Assembly (NCBI RefSeq): GCF_002443255.2
Contig: NW_019211455.1
Coordinates: 6,977,959-7,041,958 of the forward strand
DNA: 64,000 bases
Direction: 5' to 3'
Origin: Varroa destructor
Lineage: Eukaryota > Arthropoda > Arachnida > Mesostigmata > Varroidae
Shown here: positions 38,423-48,989 of the stretch, piece by piece
Numbering within the stretch: the stretch's first letter is position 1
How the letters are laid out: each line of letters begins with the position of its first letter
Notes under the pieces: generated by a model
Told to the model about the DNA's origin: nothing
Databases searched by the model: none
What the model saw: the letters and a program-made list of their open reading frames with translations, nothing else
Made by a program: the position numbers and the translations under genes

Positions 38423-38739
38423 GATACCATTATGTCATACTTTTGAATTTAGTTCTTCAAACGCATTTTCGGACACGCCTCAGGTTCGATTCTGTTTCCT
38501 TGCCCTTGTCAAAAGCCTTATTTCTGCCATATGCTGCATTGGAAATGAGCTAGATAGTAAAGTAAGCGCATCAACGCTGTGCGATTTTACTTTTGTCCAG
38601 CCAGCGCCCTGCATAGCTTGATGTATAACGAAAAATCCAGCAATTTGAGAACTGCCGGATTTTGAAGGATACTTTGCAATGATGTGGTTGTCTTCAAGAC
38701 CAAAAAGACCTTTAGAAGGGGTCACTGATGTCGTTCTGC
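38423..38739 (-). pseudogene. Unrecognised coding-like relic
   Basis: After a possible acceptor CCTCTTTTCCAG (ends 38740) one frame reads TPSKGLFGLEDNHIIAKYP, then SQIAGFFVIHQAMQGAGW and SFPMQHMAEIRLLTRARKQ. It then meets a TGA, after which GVSENAFEELNSKV continues in the same frame before another stop. The composition looks protein-like for about 100 codons. It could be an exon with an alternative end or an old transposon ORF; it lies 0.5 kb upstream of the mariner relic. Family unknown. Confidence 0.25.
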
Positions 38740-39752
38740 ATCGAACTGGAAAAGAGGCTTCGGTACGAGAAGAGTTTACTACTCGCGTGAGGACATTTTT
38801 TCTCTTCTGTTTTCTTGATGGGGATATTTTCTAGCGACGTCGGTACACCACGTGACAGATGCAGGTACTAGAATTAGAGTATACGTTTTTATTTCCAACT
38901 GAACTTGACGCATAAGTACGACCTGCAGACTACTAGATGCATAGGGAAATTTATTATCATTGAAGATTATTATTCTTGAGGTCATGTGCTAATCACTTTA
39001 TTGTGTCTTCCTGGAATAGTGAAGGTCCTAGTTGTAATGATGACTAGGAGCAAAACTTACGGAGTACCCTATTTAGGTATGTAAACTTGCATTTGATGAC
39101 AGTGTTTTGAGCATTAATTGAACTTCCAGTATTTGGGTTTTTTTTTTTCTAGAGTAGATGTGAATTTATGCAAATAAGGTCGCCGCACCTCTGCAGAGTT
39201 GTTTGTTCAAGTATAATAAATCGCAGATCTCGTTTTTTGCAGGTTCTCTATTTTTATTTGAATCAGTTAATTGAAATGTTTGCACCTGAAAATGAAGTAG
39301 CTATTAATTTTTCAGATTGTGCTGAAATGTGTAACTGCTTGAAAACTTTAGCTTAGTTCTATTAAAGTGACGTGAAAAAAATGTTCAGTCATTTCAAAGG
39401 AAAAAAGCTTACTCACTGTTTTTACGAAATTATTAAACAATAAAGTCGTATATATTTAGCCCATTTAAGGAAAGATTAGCAAGCATTTTTGTCAAATCAC
39501 GCTTGATTTGCGCTGGCATCGTTGTACTTGTGTAGCTATAGAGAGCAGCGTTGTACCTGGTGTTAAATCCGTGTAGCTTCAAATGCTCACTCGAAGACAT
39601 GTGTACTCTGGAGCCGTCACCCAGATCAACTGTATTCTCACAACGCTGTCATTTGCCATGGGAGAGGATGCAGCTGTAGAGAGCCCGATATCAGTTGGCA
39701 ACAAAGCTTGACCCAACCAATGGAGACCCAAATAATTTCCGGCACTGCTTAC

Positions 39753-39866
39753 ACAAGGCGAAAGTTGGTTTTCGCAGACTACAGCGACACCCAGGAAGCT
39801 ACTTACCAGACAAGCCCATCTAACAAGTACGATAAGCCCATTGTATAATGAAATAGCTGCCTTCAT
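39753..39866 (-). CDS. Candidate first coding exon with signal peptide
   Basis: ATGATGAAG opens a frame MKAAISLYNGLIVLVRWACL, then VSSFLGVAVVCENQLSPC, that runs exactly into a strong phase-0 donor TGT|GTAAGC. A basic residue and a hydrophobic core of about 25 residues with Cys at the end fit a signal peptide or signal anchor of a secreted or membrane protein. No AATAAA or stop intervenes. Which downstream exons it joins is unknown; phase 0 is compatible with exon B' at 27.7 kb but that is 12 kb away. Confidence 0.35.
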
Positions 39867-40986
39867 CATGTACTACTCAAGGAACGGGGGGTTTAGTGGA
39901 CCTGCAAGTTTAATCTAATGCCTGAAGGCGACGCACTTAAGCATTCAATCCTATGCAGATGATGCTGGCTGAAACAACCCTAACGCAAGTTAATTTACCA
40001 GAATTAATATAATTGCATTTCTTTGACGAACGAACAGACGATATGAGCGGAACCATTTATCAATATTGGAACTTCTTCTATGTCGTACATGTGTCTAGAG
40101 ATAAGTTAACTAATCTACACTATTTTTACAAGGTAAGGTTATGATACTCCGACCATTAATTATTAAGGGTACTACAATCAAAGGATAATTACAGCCTCTA
40201 ACTAGTATGCCTACTTGACCTTTGCACTCTACTAAATACGAGAAACCCGACGAATCTGTGTGCATGGCCTTCATTCATGTATAAGGGTCTGTAATCGATG
40301 TCCAATATCCTTACTATCCCAAGTGCCGCCTAACCTATTTTGTTTGTTAACCTACATCTAATAATCTTTCAATAATAACTAGCAGCAATAGAAAACAATT
40401 ATAAGTAACTCCTCTTATGTTATTTATCGTGCATGTACGCTACAATGAACACACGACAGAATACAGTTTTTTTTTTTTCTGGAAACTATAGTTTATAATG
40501 TATTTGTTTACACGATATTCTGTTTCACATGTCGCTTATCTGCATGAATTCGAAGCCCGTTAATATCCTCATCATTTTTAATAGCCTGCGTGGAATCAGG
40601 TGATTTTTCTTATTTCTCCGTATTCTTTTTTCCCCTCTTTTTGTCTACGCATATGGCTTTGGCACATTGATAGATTTCGGCATCGTTTTTCCGGCTTTCT
40701 TCTGTTCTGCTATTAATCCCTAGTGTTATAGATTTATACATGTGTGAATATCTGTTCGATATTGACTCTTCTGCGTCCATTTTTAATCGGCCTTTTTTTT
40801 TCGACCCAGCCCTTTTGCCCGGTGCTGTCTACCTTAGCCAATTAGCTTTTTGTCCGTGTTAGCTTACACATTCCGTGCTCGTTTTCAGTCACTCTCAAAG
40901 TATGCACGGACTCGAAAAACCCGATCGACATCAGTACGAATTGCAATTTTTTCCTGACACTTTCGTCACATTTTTGCACTTTTAGT

Positions 40987-41060
40987 GATATATATATATG
41001 TATATATATACACATATATATGTATATATATACACATATATATATATGTATATATATATT
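40987..41060. repeat. 22-bp tandem repeat of TA/TG/CA
   Basis: The unit ATATATATGTATATATATACAC occurs twice exactly and a third time partly, each unit being nearly palindromic. Confidence 0.85.
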
Positions 41061-41488
41061 GGTTCCTTTTAAGTTACCATACCTTTTGAACGCGAAACAA
41101 ATGTCGTTTGGATGGATATCGACACGCTTGTGGTAGTGAATGACAGTATATCGACGTCCTTGTTTTGCAATGCGACAGATGCTGACGGGCGGCTCGCAGT
41201 TTGGACTTTGATCCATGGCTTTACTATGGATGGCGCTAGCAAAATGTCTGTATGAGTGGATGATTGTGTGAGCGACATGGGTACGCGCGTCACCTTCTTT
41301 ATACTGGAACCAAGCTAGGATTCATGCATTTTTATTTCTTTCACACGTTCCAAATTGGATCTTTTTGACAAGCTTCGCTTTCGCGCAGAGCTCTATTTTT
41401 GCTAGTACAATTGCAGGCTGCCACAGGTGTGGAATATAGTGTTCTCTTCACTTGCCTCGACTGTTTTTTGTTTCTGTCTAACACTTAG

Positions 41489-41664
41489 GCTTTTTCGTCT
41501 GTCTTGTTCGAGCCGTGCGTCTGATCTGGGACAATTCTTCCTGTCAACCATCGCGCATATTCCCGGTTGTGACTTTGTACTCGAAGGGATCTTCGCTCAG
41601 CATCGCCAAAGCGGCGTGGCCGGGCGTGAATTCCTGCGTCAAAAAGGGCCTTCTCTCGCTCGAA
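41489..41664 (+). CDS. Candidate internal exon
   Basis: The acceptor TTTCTGTCTAACACTTAG (to 41488) and a donor GAA|GTAACT bracket 58 codons: FFVCLVRAVRLIWDNSSC, then PSRIFPVVTLYSKGSSLSIA and KAAWPGVNSCVKKGLLSLE. Third positions are strongly GC-rich only in this frame (ATC GCC AAA GCG GCG TGG CCG), which favours it over two other open frames here. It lies about 1.2 kb past the 3' end of the minus-strand PRRT-like gene, on the opposite strand. Family unknown. Confidence 0.3.
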
Positions 41665-42728
41665 GTAACTCCTTTTCAGGACTTCGTCGTATCATATCTA
41701 AAATTTCTTTTCGACACAAATGTGTGTATGCATATATTCGTATATAATTTGAAGTTCATTCTGTGATGATATTATGCGAAATATGTTTTACATATATATA
41801 TATACACACGTTTACAGAGTTTGTTGTTGCTCACATAGTTGGTATAATTTTGTCAGAGTGGGTCAGCTAGGTGAATTTTGTGTTTTGTCAACCACTTTAT
41901 TTTGTCGCTGAAAGAATATGGCAGTCTTCACAAACTTCAAAAGGGTTGCGCGTTGTGTATCGGATTAGAGGTACGGCGTCCTCCCTACGGCATTTATAAT
42001 GAAAATATACATTTTTTGATAATCTTCTATAGCCGGTTAGGATTGATGCTAGTTTTGTTGAAGCATTCCCACCAACCGAATTAGCCAGTTTATCAGTTAT
42101 TCCAGCATTTCCCTCAATCATACGCTCATCTTCGCTCGCATTTATCATATACCCACAGTCACGTTCTCATCGACATATACATACACATGTATACAGATCA
42201 TCAGCGGTAAAAACCAACAACAATTTTTACATTTCTTTTTGCCAAAGCTGTTACGGGTACACAGCCATAGGTTTCTAAACTACAACTAATGTTAGGAATA
42301 CTGTGTTTCTTTTGTTTCCCCGTCGTCATTCAAACAGCGTTGGCCTCAGCAAAGTTTAACATAATTTTTTTTTATCTACGCCGTCCGATCCCTTCTTGAA
42401 CTCCTAAGCGACTGTTGTTACGTTCATTAACAGTCAATCAGCTACAGTGTCTCTGACTGGCGTCTTTTCTGTTTCTGCACTGTTCTACAACTATTATTGT
42501 GCGGCTGCCGCTTCTACGTTAATTTGTCTCTATGTTCAGTCTACCATAGAGTCAAACATAGGACCCACTTGATAATCGCGAACGATCTTTTTGCCAATTT
42601 TGGCCATTGTTTTTCTCTACAACTGAACGAGGTGTTGTATCGTGCACGATGCTACACCGTGAGCTACCGTGTGCTGTATTATACCGCTGCTCTATTTTTA
42701 CACGCTCTTTGTTTTCACTTGCGCTTTG

Positions 42729-45700
42729 TTACGTGCACAGGGGTTCGGTCTGGCAGGCGCTGTCGCAGAGCACGGAGCTCCTCTGAGAGTTTTCTTCGAC
42801 GAGGAGGCCACTGTCTCCGTGCTGCAGTCCGTGATCGTCGTCGTCGTCGTCATCGTCGTCGTGGTCGTGCTCGTGATCGTGGTCGGGATCGAAATCCATG
42901 TCGGTTCCGCCGCGGCCACCGGCGAGCGCGTCGGCCGATTTCGCTGCACGCAGCCGCTGTCGTCGGTCCATCTTTTCCATTGTCCCTGCGCCGAAGTACG
43001 TCACGCATTCGTCAGCACTCTCGAGTGGCGCATAGGACTTATTGGACAGCGAGAACGTGGAGTTGATGCGGCTCAGAAAACTGCGCGACGCCCGCTTAAG
43101 ACTGTTAAAGGAGTTGTGTATAGTGTGCAGGTCGCGACTATCGTCGGAGGGTGACATGTGGAGGTCGAGGTAGACGGCCGAGTCTGGCGTTATGTCCTCG
43201 TCCGCGGCGGCGGTGGTCGTCGTTGTACACCGGGGGCCGTGGCCGATGGCTCGGTTATGCTGCGAATGCTGTTCTGCTGGATACAGTGACCCCACAACGC
43301 CAGACGGTGCCAGATCGAGGCTCATCTTGTGCATGGACGATGGGGGTTGATGCTGCTGCTGCTGACTCTGATTTTGGTGTTGTCGCGATGGCTTGTGCTG
43401 TCGTGATTCCTCCTCCTGAGGCTGCTGCCGTTCATTTTGGGATTGAAGCTCGTCCTGCGAGTGATATTGCTGCTGATGATGACTACTATGATTTTTCTTC
43501 TCGGTACTGCTGTGGTCCTGTGTACTGCAGGCTTGCTCGTCGCTTTGCGTGCTGTTGAGGCGCGGTCGAATGCCGTTAGGTTTCGACGATGATCGCGCGC
43601 TCACTATGGGAGAGATGCTGCGCAATTCGGGGTCCACAGGGACGCGTCCCCGCTGCATCTCTTCCTGTATGCGCTCATACTCTTCAAGAAAGCGTCGGCG
43701 ATCTTCTTGCGTGGTTCGCTTCATGTGACGCTCCTGTTCATGTCGCACTAGCCTTTCCATAAATTCACGTTGAGCAGCCACCGCTTGCGAGTGATTAAGG
43801 TACGGGTTCGAATTAAGAAAGAACGCCACGTCAAAGCTATTAGCAGCGGACTCGCTGCTGCACGTACTACCTGCCATCGTGCGTCGGTGATGATGTGCGA
43901 CGTATTCTCCGCCAGGTCCGCTTTGCCCTAGCGAGGACAGTTGATCACTGGAGACATCGATTGAATTGTCGAGACTTGAACAATGACTGCGCTTAAAACG
44001 CGGGAAAAAAGGCGAACTCAAAAGCATTGCGTCTTCCTCCGTGATTGAATGAATTCGAGAGCCCATTCTCGCCCTAATCGACTCGTCATCACCCTCCCCA
44101 TCCTCCTCATCAGCGGGAGGAGCTTCAGCGACAGGCGCCGCGGGAGTTGTACCCCTACGTAACTTGTCGCGGAATAAGATCGTCGAGTGACGCTGGCTAC
44201 TTTCAACAGTTGAGTTCGTCGCGCTTCTCGATTGGCGTCCAGATCCTAATGAGCTGAGCGCTTGGATAGGGTGCGCCAACAGCGAATTTCGAGTATGCGA
44301 CCGAGCACTATTTGCCGCGCTTTCCTCAGACCGTCCTTGGAACGTAAATGGAGCTGTGGTCTGGCCACGGCCCCATGCGTGACTCCTGTTCGTTAGCGCA
44401 GTCGGTACATTGGAGAAGTCTAGCGATGTATTGAAGTTCTCATTGCGAAAACCGTAGACAATATCAGAACAAGACTCATAGTTGTGTACTACGTCCTTGC
44501 TTTCGCAACAGCAGTAATTTAAGCTAAACAGACGTTGTAGACAGCCTGGGCTCTTTTGTTCTGGAACTGAGTCTTCGCTGCGGTTATCACTTTCGCTTTG
44601 GCCTTGGCAGACAGTATACCCAAGCAGGATGCAGAGGGTTAATTCAAGCATTCTCAGCACGAGCTGCTGACTCCACCATGGCCATGGATCAGCCGGTCGA
44701 CGATTTTCGTTAAACACCCCGTTGATAGCAAGGAGACCGTAAATGATGCCACCATTCAGAGCTAGAAATAAAAGAGCATTAATGAGACTTACTCGAACGG
44801 CAACACAAATTGTTGGTCGAGGCAACTTATGCGGCAGATCAGCACCCTCCATATGAAGCTTTGTGAAAGTGGCCCGAAGACTTTCGCCGTGTTTCCGCCT
44901 AGCGGCCCTATTGATATCCTTAAAGACGTACAAAAAACACAAGACCATCAAAATAGTCCAACTCGTAAAAATCGTGATAGAAATCAGACGCATCGACGCC
45001 CTAAAAGGATAAACGCCAGCGACAACGTCACAGCTTATAGCGGCACCGGACACGAGCACTATGATCAGGGCTAAGACACAATTGTTTTGCAAATTTTTAG
45101 CCGTCAAACGCACGCATGTGATGTTGAGCAGAGACAAAAAAACAATGGCGAAGCTCGCTGCAATGCATAGCAAAGGCAGGTCTGCAAGAACAGGTACTGC
45201 TTCGGCCGGATAGGTCAGATCCGCGTTATATGGGTCGACTAATAGAAACGTTGCTCGAAGTGATGTGGCAGTGAGAAGAAATATAGTGACGCACATAAAG
45301 CGCCCCTTGCTTATCAATAACGAGGAAGCAGGAGTGAATAATTTGGCGACGAGTTGGCAAAAATTTGCGACCGATAAGAAAGCGAATAGGCCGCCTGTCG
45401 AATAAACATGAACTGGCCAGTATTTTCCCCATTCAATTCGAGCTTTACGAAAATCTGGCTTTTGTGGCTCCTGAACGCGAAACTTGTAGCCCCATGTAGA
45501 AGAAGTATCTTGCGATAATTTCTTGTCGAGACCCCACTTCGCTTGATGTCTATCAGGCAGATGGGTCCATGTTGTTTGTGAATCCTGATGGGGTCCGTCA
45601 TTTTGTGCGGGCTCTGTCGGTCGAGATTTTTGCCCTTTTCTGTAGCGCGTCCGCTTGTCTTTGTCTTCACTGTCGCTATCGGGTCGTCGCGTGATCAATT

Positions 45701-46094
45701 CGATATTCCTGTGCTTCGGCGGTCTTTCTGTGGAAACCGATGTTGTTTTTTTGTAAGCTGAGACCGGAACCTGGCCCGATGCTGTGTTGAAAAGTGTGGG
45801 TTGGTTTTGTAGGATCTCCTTCTTATCATACCTTGTAAGGCTTGCCGCAACTTGGGTCAGGTCCTTAGAAGACAGTGTCTGATTTAAAGTGGCGGCGGCG
45901 GCGGCGGCGGCAACTGGACTTTCTGTAAGATGGGCGGCCCAGTCCGCATGTACATTCTCTACTCCAACAACGCGAGATGACGTAACCGTTAAGCTAGACG
46001 CTGTGGCGTTTTGTGCCTTGACATTAACAAGAAGATCATTGACAAGAAGGAGAAGAAGACGGAACGCCGACCAGCCGACGAGACGCATCTTCAT
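42729..46094 (-). CDS. Seven-transmembrane protein, PRRT3/4-like, large terminal exon
   Basis: This is the only long open frame in the window. Numbering is from the first codon of the open frame at 46175. Translation most likely starts at residue 28 (MKMRLVG), whose basic n-region and Leu-rich core end near VKAQ at about residue 54, a good signal peptide. Residues 55-250 form a Ser/Thr-rich, N-glycosylatable ectodomain. Seven hydrophobic spans follow at about 255-278, 292-313, 329-352, 363-387, 395-418, 455-483 and 502-523. The motif WPVHVYSTGGLFAFLS before span 1 and PWPWWSQQ before span 7 recall the conserved region of proline-rich transmembrane proteins 3 and 4; that assignment is from memory of the family. 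The cytoplasmic tail (about 525-1148) has a CCC cluster (555-557) that could be palmitoylated, a charged helical stretch at 801-842, a Gln/His-rich region at 899-943, and a run of nine Asp at 1106-1114. It ends in ACQTEPLCT. The gene looks complete at its 3' end. Confidence is high that it is coding and moderate for the family. Confidence 0.85.
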   Translation of the reverse strand: MKMRLVGWSAFRLLLLLVNDLLVNVKAQNATASSLTVTSSRVVGVENVHADWAAHLTESPVAAAAAAATLNQTLSSKDLTQVAASLTRYDKKEILQNQPTLFNTASGQVPVSAYKKTTSVSTERPPKHRNIELITRRPDSDSEDKDKRTRYRKGQKSRPTEPAQNDGPHQDSQTTWTHLPDRHQAKWGLDKKLSQDTSSTWGYKFRVQEPQKPDFRKARIEWGKYWPVHVYSTGGLFAFLSVANFCQLVAKLFTPASSLLISKGRFMCVTIFLLTATSLRATFLLVDPYNADLTYPAEAVPVLADLPLLCIAASFAIVFLSLLNITCVRLTAKNLQNNCVLALIIVLVSGAAISCDVVAGVYPFRASMRLISITIFTSWTILMVLCFLYVFKDINRAARRKHGESLRATFTKLHMEGADLPHKLPRPTICVAVRVSLINALLFLALNGGIIYGLLAINGVFNENRRPADPWPWWSQQLVLRMLELTLCILLGYTVCQGQSESDNRSEDSVPEQKSPGCLQRLFSLNYCCCESKDVVHNYESCSDIVYGFRNENFNTSLDFSNVPTALTNRSHAWGRGQTTAPFTFQGRSEESAANSARSHTRNSLLAHPIQALSSLGSGRQSRSATNSTVESSQRHSTILFRDKLRRGTTPAAPVAEAPPADEEDGEGDDESIRARMGSRIHSITEEDAMLLSSPFFPRFKRSHCSSLDNSIDVSSDQLSSLGQSGPGGEYVAHHHRRTMAGSTCSSESAANSFDVAFFLNSNPYLNHSQAVAAQREFMERLVRHEQERHMKRTTQEDRRRFLEEYERIQEEMQRGRVPVDPELRSISPIVSARSSSKPNGIRPRLNSTQSDEQACSTQDHSSTEKKNHSSHHQQQYHSQDELQSQNERQQPQEEESRQHKPSRQHQNQSQQQQHQPPSSMHKMSLDLAPSGVVGSLYPAEQHSQHNRAIGHGPRCTTTTTAAADEDITPDSAVYLDLHMSPSDDSRDLHTIHNSFNSLKRASRSFLSRINSTFSLSNKSYAPLESADECVTYFGAGTMEKMDRRQRLRAAKSADALAGGRGGTDMDFDPDHDHEHDHDDDDDDDDDHGLQHGDSGLLVEENSQRSSVLCDSACQTEPLCT

Positions 46095-46129
46095 GCGCGC
46101 CGGTCGTTCCTCGTCAACCCGGATACCAT
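46091..46129 (-). promoter_or_regulatory. Upstream ORF overlapping the start codon
   Basis: Four bases into the exon an out-of-frame ATG opens a 12-codon frame. Its TGA stop overlaps the proposed main start as ATGA (main ATG at 46094-46092, TGA at 46093-46091). If this exon is the translated 5' leader, the uORF would reduce or couple initiation at the main ATG. This is seen directly in the sequence; its function is inferred. Confidence 0.4.
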
Positions 46130-46133
46130 TCTC

Positions 46134-46160
46134 CTGAAACAACATACATAAAACCGAATT
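46134..46160 (-). promoter_or_regulatory. Splice acceptor of the PRRT-like exon
   Basis: On the minus strand a T-rich tract (TTTTATGTATGTTGTTTCAG) ends at 46134 and the exon begins with GAG at 46133. The acceptor shows that at least one more exon, probably 5' UTR, lies at higher coordinates. The open frame continues upstream through the acceptor without an ATG, only a TTG, which supports a start inside the exon. Confidence 0.6.
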
Positions 46161-47551
46161 CATTGTCAGACACAATTTACGCTAGGCCATTCTGTAACTT
46201 TGAGGAACAGGTCGTTTACAGGGTAACCCTTTTCAACTTAATGATGGGGGTTCCTTGAGTAAGAATTAGGTTGAGCCACTAGCAAGTCTCATGATAAAGT
46301 TAATCATTTGGCATTATCTAAGCCCCTCGAAAATCAGACAAATGATGTTGAATGCATACGCCGTTGAACGTAGTGTACATGGTCTCTTCAAAATAATTAT
46401 TCGCATGTTAAATTATTGTTTGATTGAGACGTCTGTCCACCTTGAAGTGATCTTGTTTGCCTAGAATGTTGTTTTATCTCAGGTGACATTTGCCTGAGCA
46501 TCGCCTTGTGTGCTCGACTCATGGCAGAGAGGAACTGCCGATAAGAACAGTAAGACAGACAGACAGACTGGTGAATAGTGCAGGTCTAGAGATTGGATTT
46601 TCTATGTGGACAGGGCTAACAAACTCTCTATGGGCATAGACCTCAGAAAAGACAGAAGAGGATTGAGGAAATCTCTATTCGTGTTGTTTTGATCGATAGT
46701 GACAGCAACGTGTCAAATTTCCCCCAAATCGATTACCGCTTCGTGGGTTTCGTCGTCACGCCAGGATTTTTCCTCTATGGCTTCTGCGAAAAAGGTCATG
46801 TATCATCCATATAACATTTTGGTTCTGTGATTTCTTTGCAAATTTTCGACAACGATTTGCAGGACATGCCCATGGATGTTGCTCGGCATTTTGTTAGAAA
46901 CCACATAAAGCCTCAGGACGACGTCTGTATAAGCTAGCGGCTACTTCTTGCAGGCTGATTTTTTTCGTATTTCTCTTTTTGCTATCATCGCAACTTCCGC
47001 TGAAGGCTTACAGACCCCGAGGCGTTTGGAAAAAGTGCCTGAACCTAGCTTTTGCCCCAGAAGGAAACGGATGAAACTGGATCGCTTTAGCGGCATAGGG
47101 GGCAATCGAGACTCGTTAAGTTTCTGCAGCTCTTCGCAGTGGATCTGTATTTAGCCTAAAGATGGTTAAGGGGTAGAAGATAAATCAGACGGCAACGAGC
47201 TAGCTCATCTACGATCATGGGCTGGCAGGAAAGATGTGGTTCCGGCCATGTGAGCCATGAGAGCTCAGGACCCCGGGGTGTTCGTGGGCAGCAAGTGGGT
47301 GCCCGTACCAGGGCCTCGAAGATGATGAAACTCCAACGAGGACTCGATGAGTGTAGGATACGGGAAAAGCCAATCCACTACCACCCCACCCATCAAGACG
47401 AGGGAGCAGACGATTCATGAGAAAACCGTGACATCGAATAACATACTTTGACTTGAGATTTGATTTGCCAACAAGCATCGTTTCCAGTATATTGGTCACA
47501 TTAATTCGAATAATCCTAGGAGGAACAAGAAGTTACTGGCATGTATTTACA

Positions 47552-47836
47552 TCAGTATTTCTGTTTTGCGTTTGAACTAAAAAACGGTACAACATTTGAC
47601 AACAGTTGGATGGAATTACGCTCAGTTGGCAGTGCCCCTGGCAGAACGTCTTTAGCCAAGTATTTGGTTGTGGTGATATCATTAGGAATATAGGCCAGTC
47701 CCAATATCACTACTGCACTGCTGCTGTCGCCTTTACTTAGGCTGCTGTCAGAAGCAATCCCCATGGGCTTGTCAATTCTCGAAGGTAAGCTGTCGTAAAG
47801 GAGAGGCGAATGTGGAAACCAGTTCGCAGGGAGGAA
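47552..47836 (-). CDS. Candidate exon, family unknown
   Basis: A possible acceptor ATTTCTCCCAG opens at 47836 into FLPANWFPHSPLLYDSLPS, followed by SSAVVILGLAYIPNDITTT and VLPGALPTERNSIQLLSN. The third codon positions are moderately GC-rich and only this frame stays open. It lies upstream of the PRRT-like gene on the same strand but its phase and content do not join that protein in an obvious way. The exact donor is uncertain (several GT near 47590-47600). Confidence 0.3.
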   Translation of the reverse strand, partial: FLPANWFPHSPLLYDSLPSRIDKPMGIASDSSLSKGDSSSAVVILGLAYIPNDITTTKYLAKDVLPGALPTERNSIQLLSNVVPFFSSNAKQKY

Positions 47837-48989
47837 CTGGGAGAAATTCCGATGTCACGTTACAGCCAATTTCGATAGACGCTTAGGTCCGAACGACATC
47901 TCTTCGTAGGTCGGTGGCCAGTTCAGCAGTACGGAATCATCAAGACAGTAAGGTCCGAAATTACATGAACATTACTTCACAAGACTGTCAGCGGTGTCAG
48001 GGGTTCAGACGGTCACATCATCACCATTACCTACATCACTATCCCAATAAGGGGCTTTTCTAGTATCTGTTCGTTCCATTCCTGGCGTAATTCGTAAGAC
48101 AGATAGAGGCTTAAAAATTGATACCTGGAACATTACAGACAAGCTCTGATGTATTATGCGTACGCGACCTTGCTTGTTATATAGTCAAGTGTTAGAAGCT
48201 CCACTTTTAAGCTACTGGGATCACCCACCTTTATTTGGTTTTCCTAAAGAACAGGAAACAAAGCTATATTCCTACCGGACTGGGTTCGGACGGGGTTAGC
48301 GTGTAAGTTGGTTTCATTAAATAAGACAGAAATAGTCAAGTGGCAGATCTGGGGAGCCAATTTGGGGGAGAGGGAGACGCTTTCATTTTTCCAAATTGGG
48401 AAGACACCATCATGATGAGCACCACTGTATCGTTTTTGGGACCCCTCGGTTGACTTGTTTGTATCTCTCCGAAGTGGCATCGTAAAGCGGTCAGTAGGAG
48501 AAAGGTGGGGCGAGTCGAAACATGTCAATAAGCTTAATAAAGGGGGCAGAAGAACTTGTAAATGACATATCGTAAACTTTTGGGCAACTGATTGTATTTG
48601 TATACCTAGTGGCATATCCGTATATGCGTGCGTATACGAACATACTGCGCTCATATTGCTTTAGATGTTAGCTGTAAACCTTTCACTTCCCCTAGTACCT
48701 CTACGTGTAACAATAATTCGTAGTGTACATTGTAAATGTGTAGGTCAACTCAGCCCGTATCGGTCGGGTCGGCTAATATCGAATTGTTGCTTGTTTACTT
48801 AGCAGGCAAGATGACCGCAAGACGAACACACATACTGCACTCACAAATGTACAAATATATAATTTATATCCGAGCGAGCACACATCTTTCCTAACGGGAC
48901 GCAATCCAATACGGTAGGCGGCAGTCTGGTCGACCAAAAGATGCAGACAACAATGACAATATACGTGCTATTGGTAATCCGTGTTATTT

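Noticed and set aside
40842..41216. 124-codon minus frame with Ile/Tyr repeats
   Set aside because: The middle is a translation of the TA/TG tandem repeat.
42497..43558. Three plus-strand open frames of 135-189 codons
   Set aside because: They lie antisense to the 3' part of the PRRT-like coding exon. Their Arg/Val/Ser repeats mirror the Asp, His and Gln codon repeats of the real gene.
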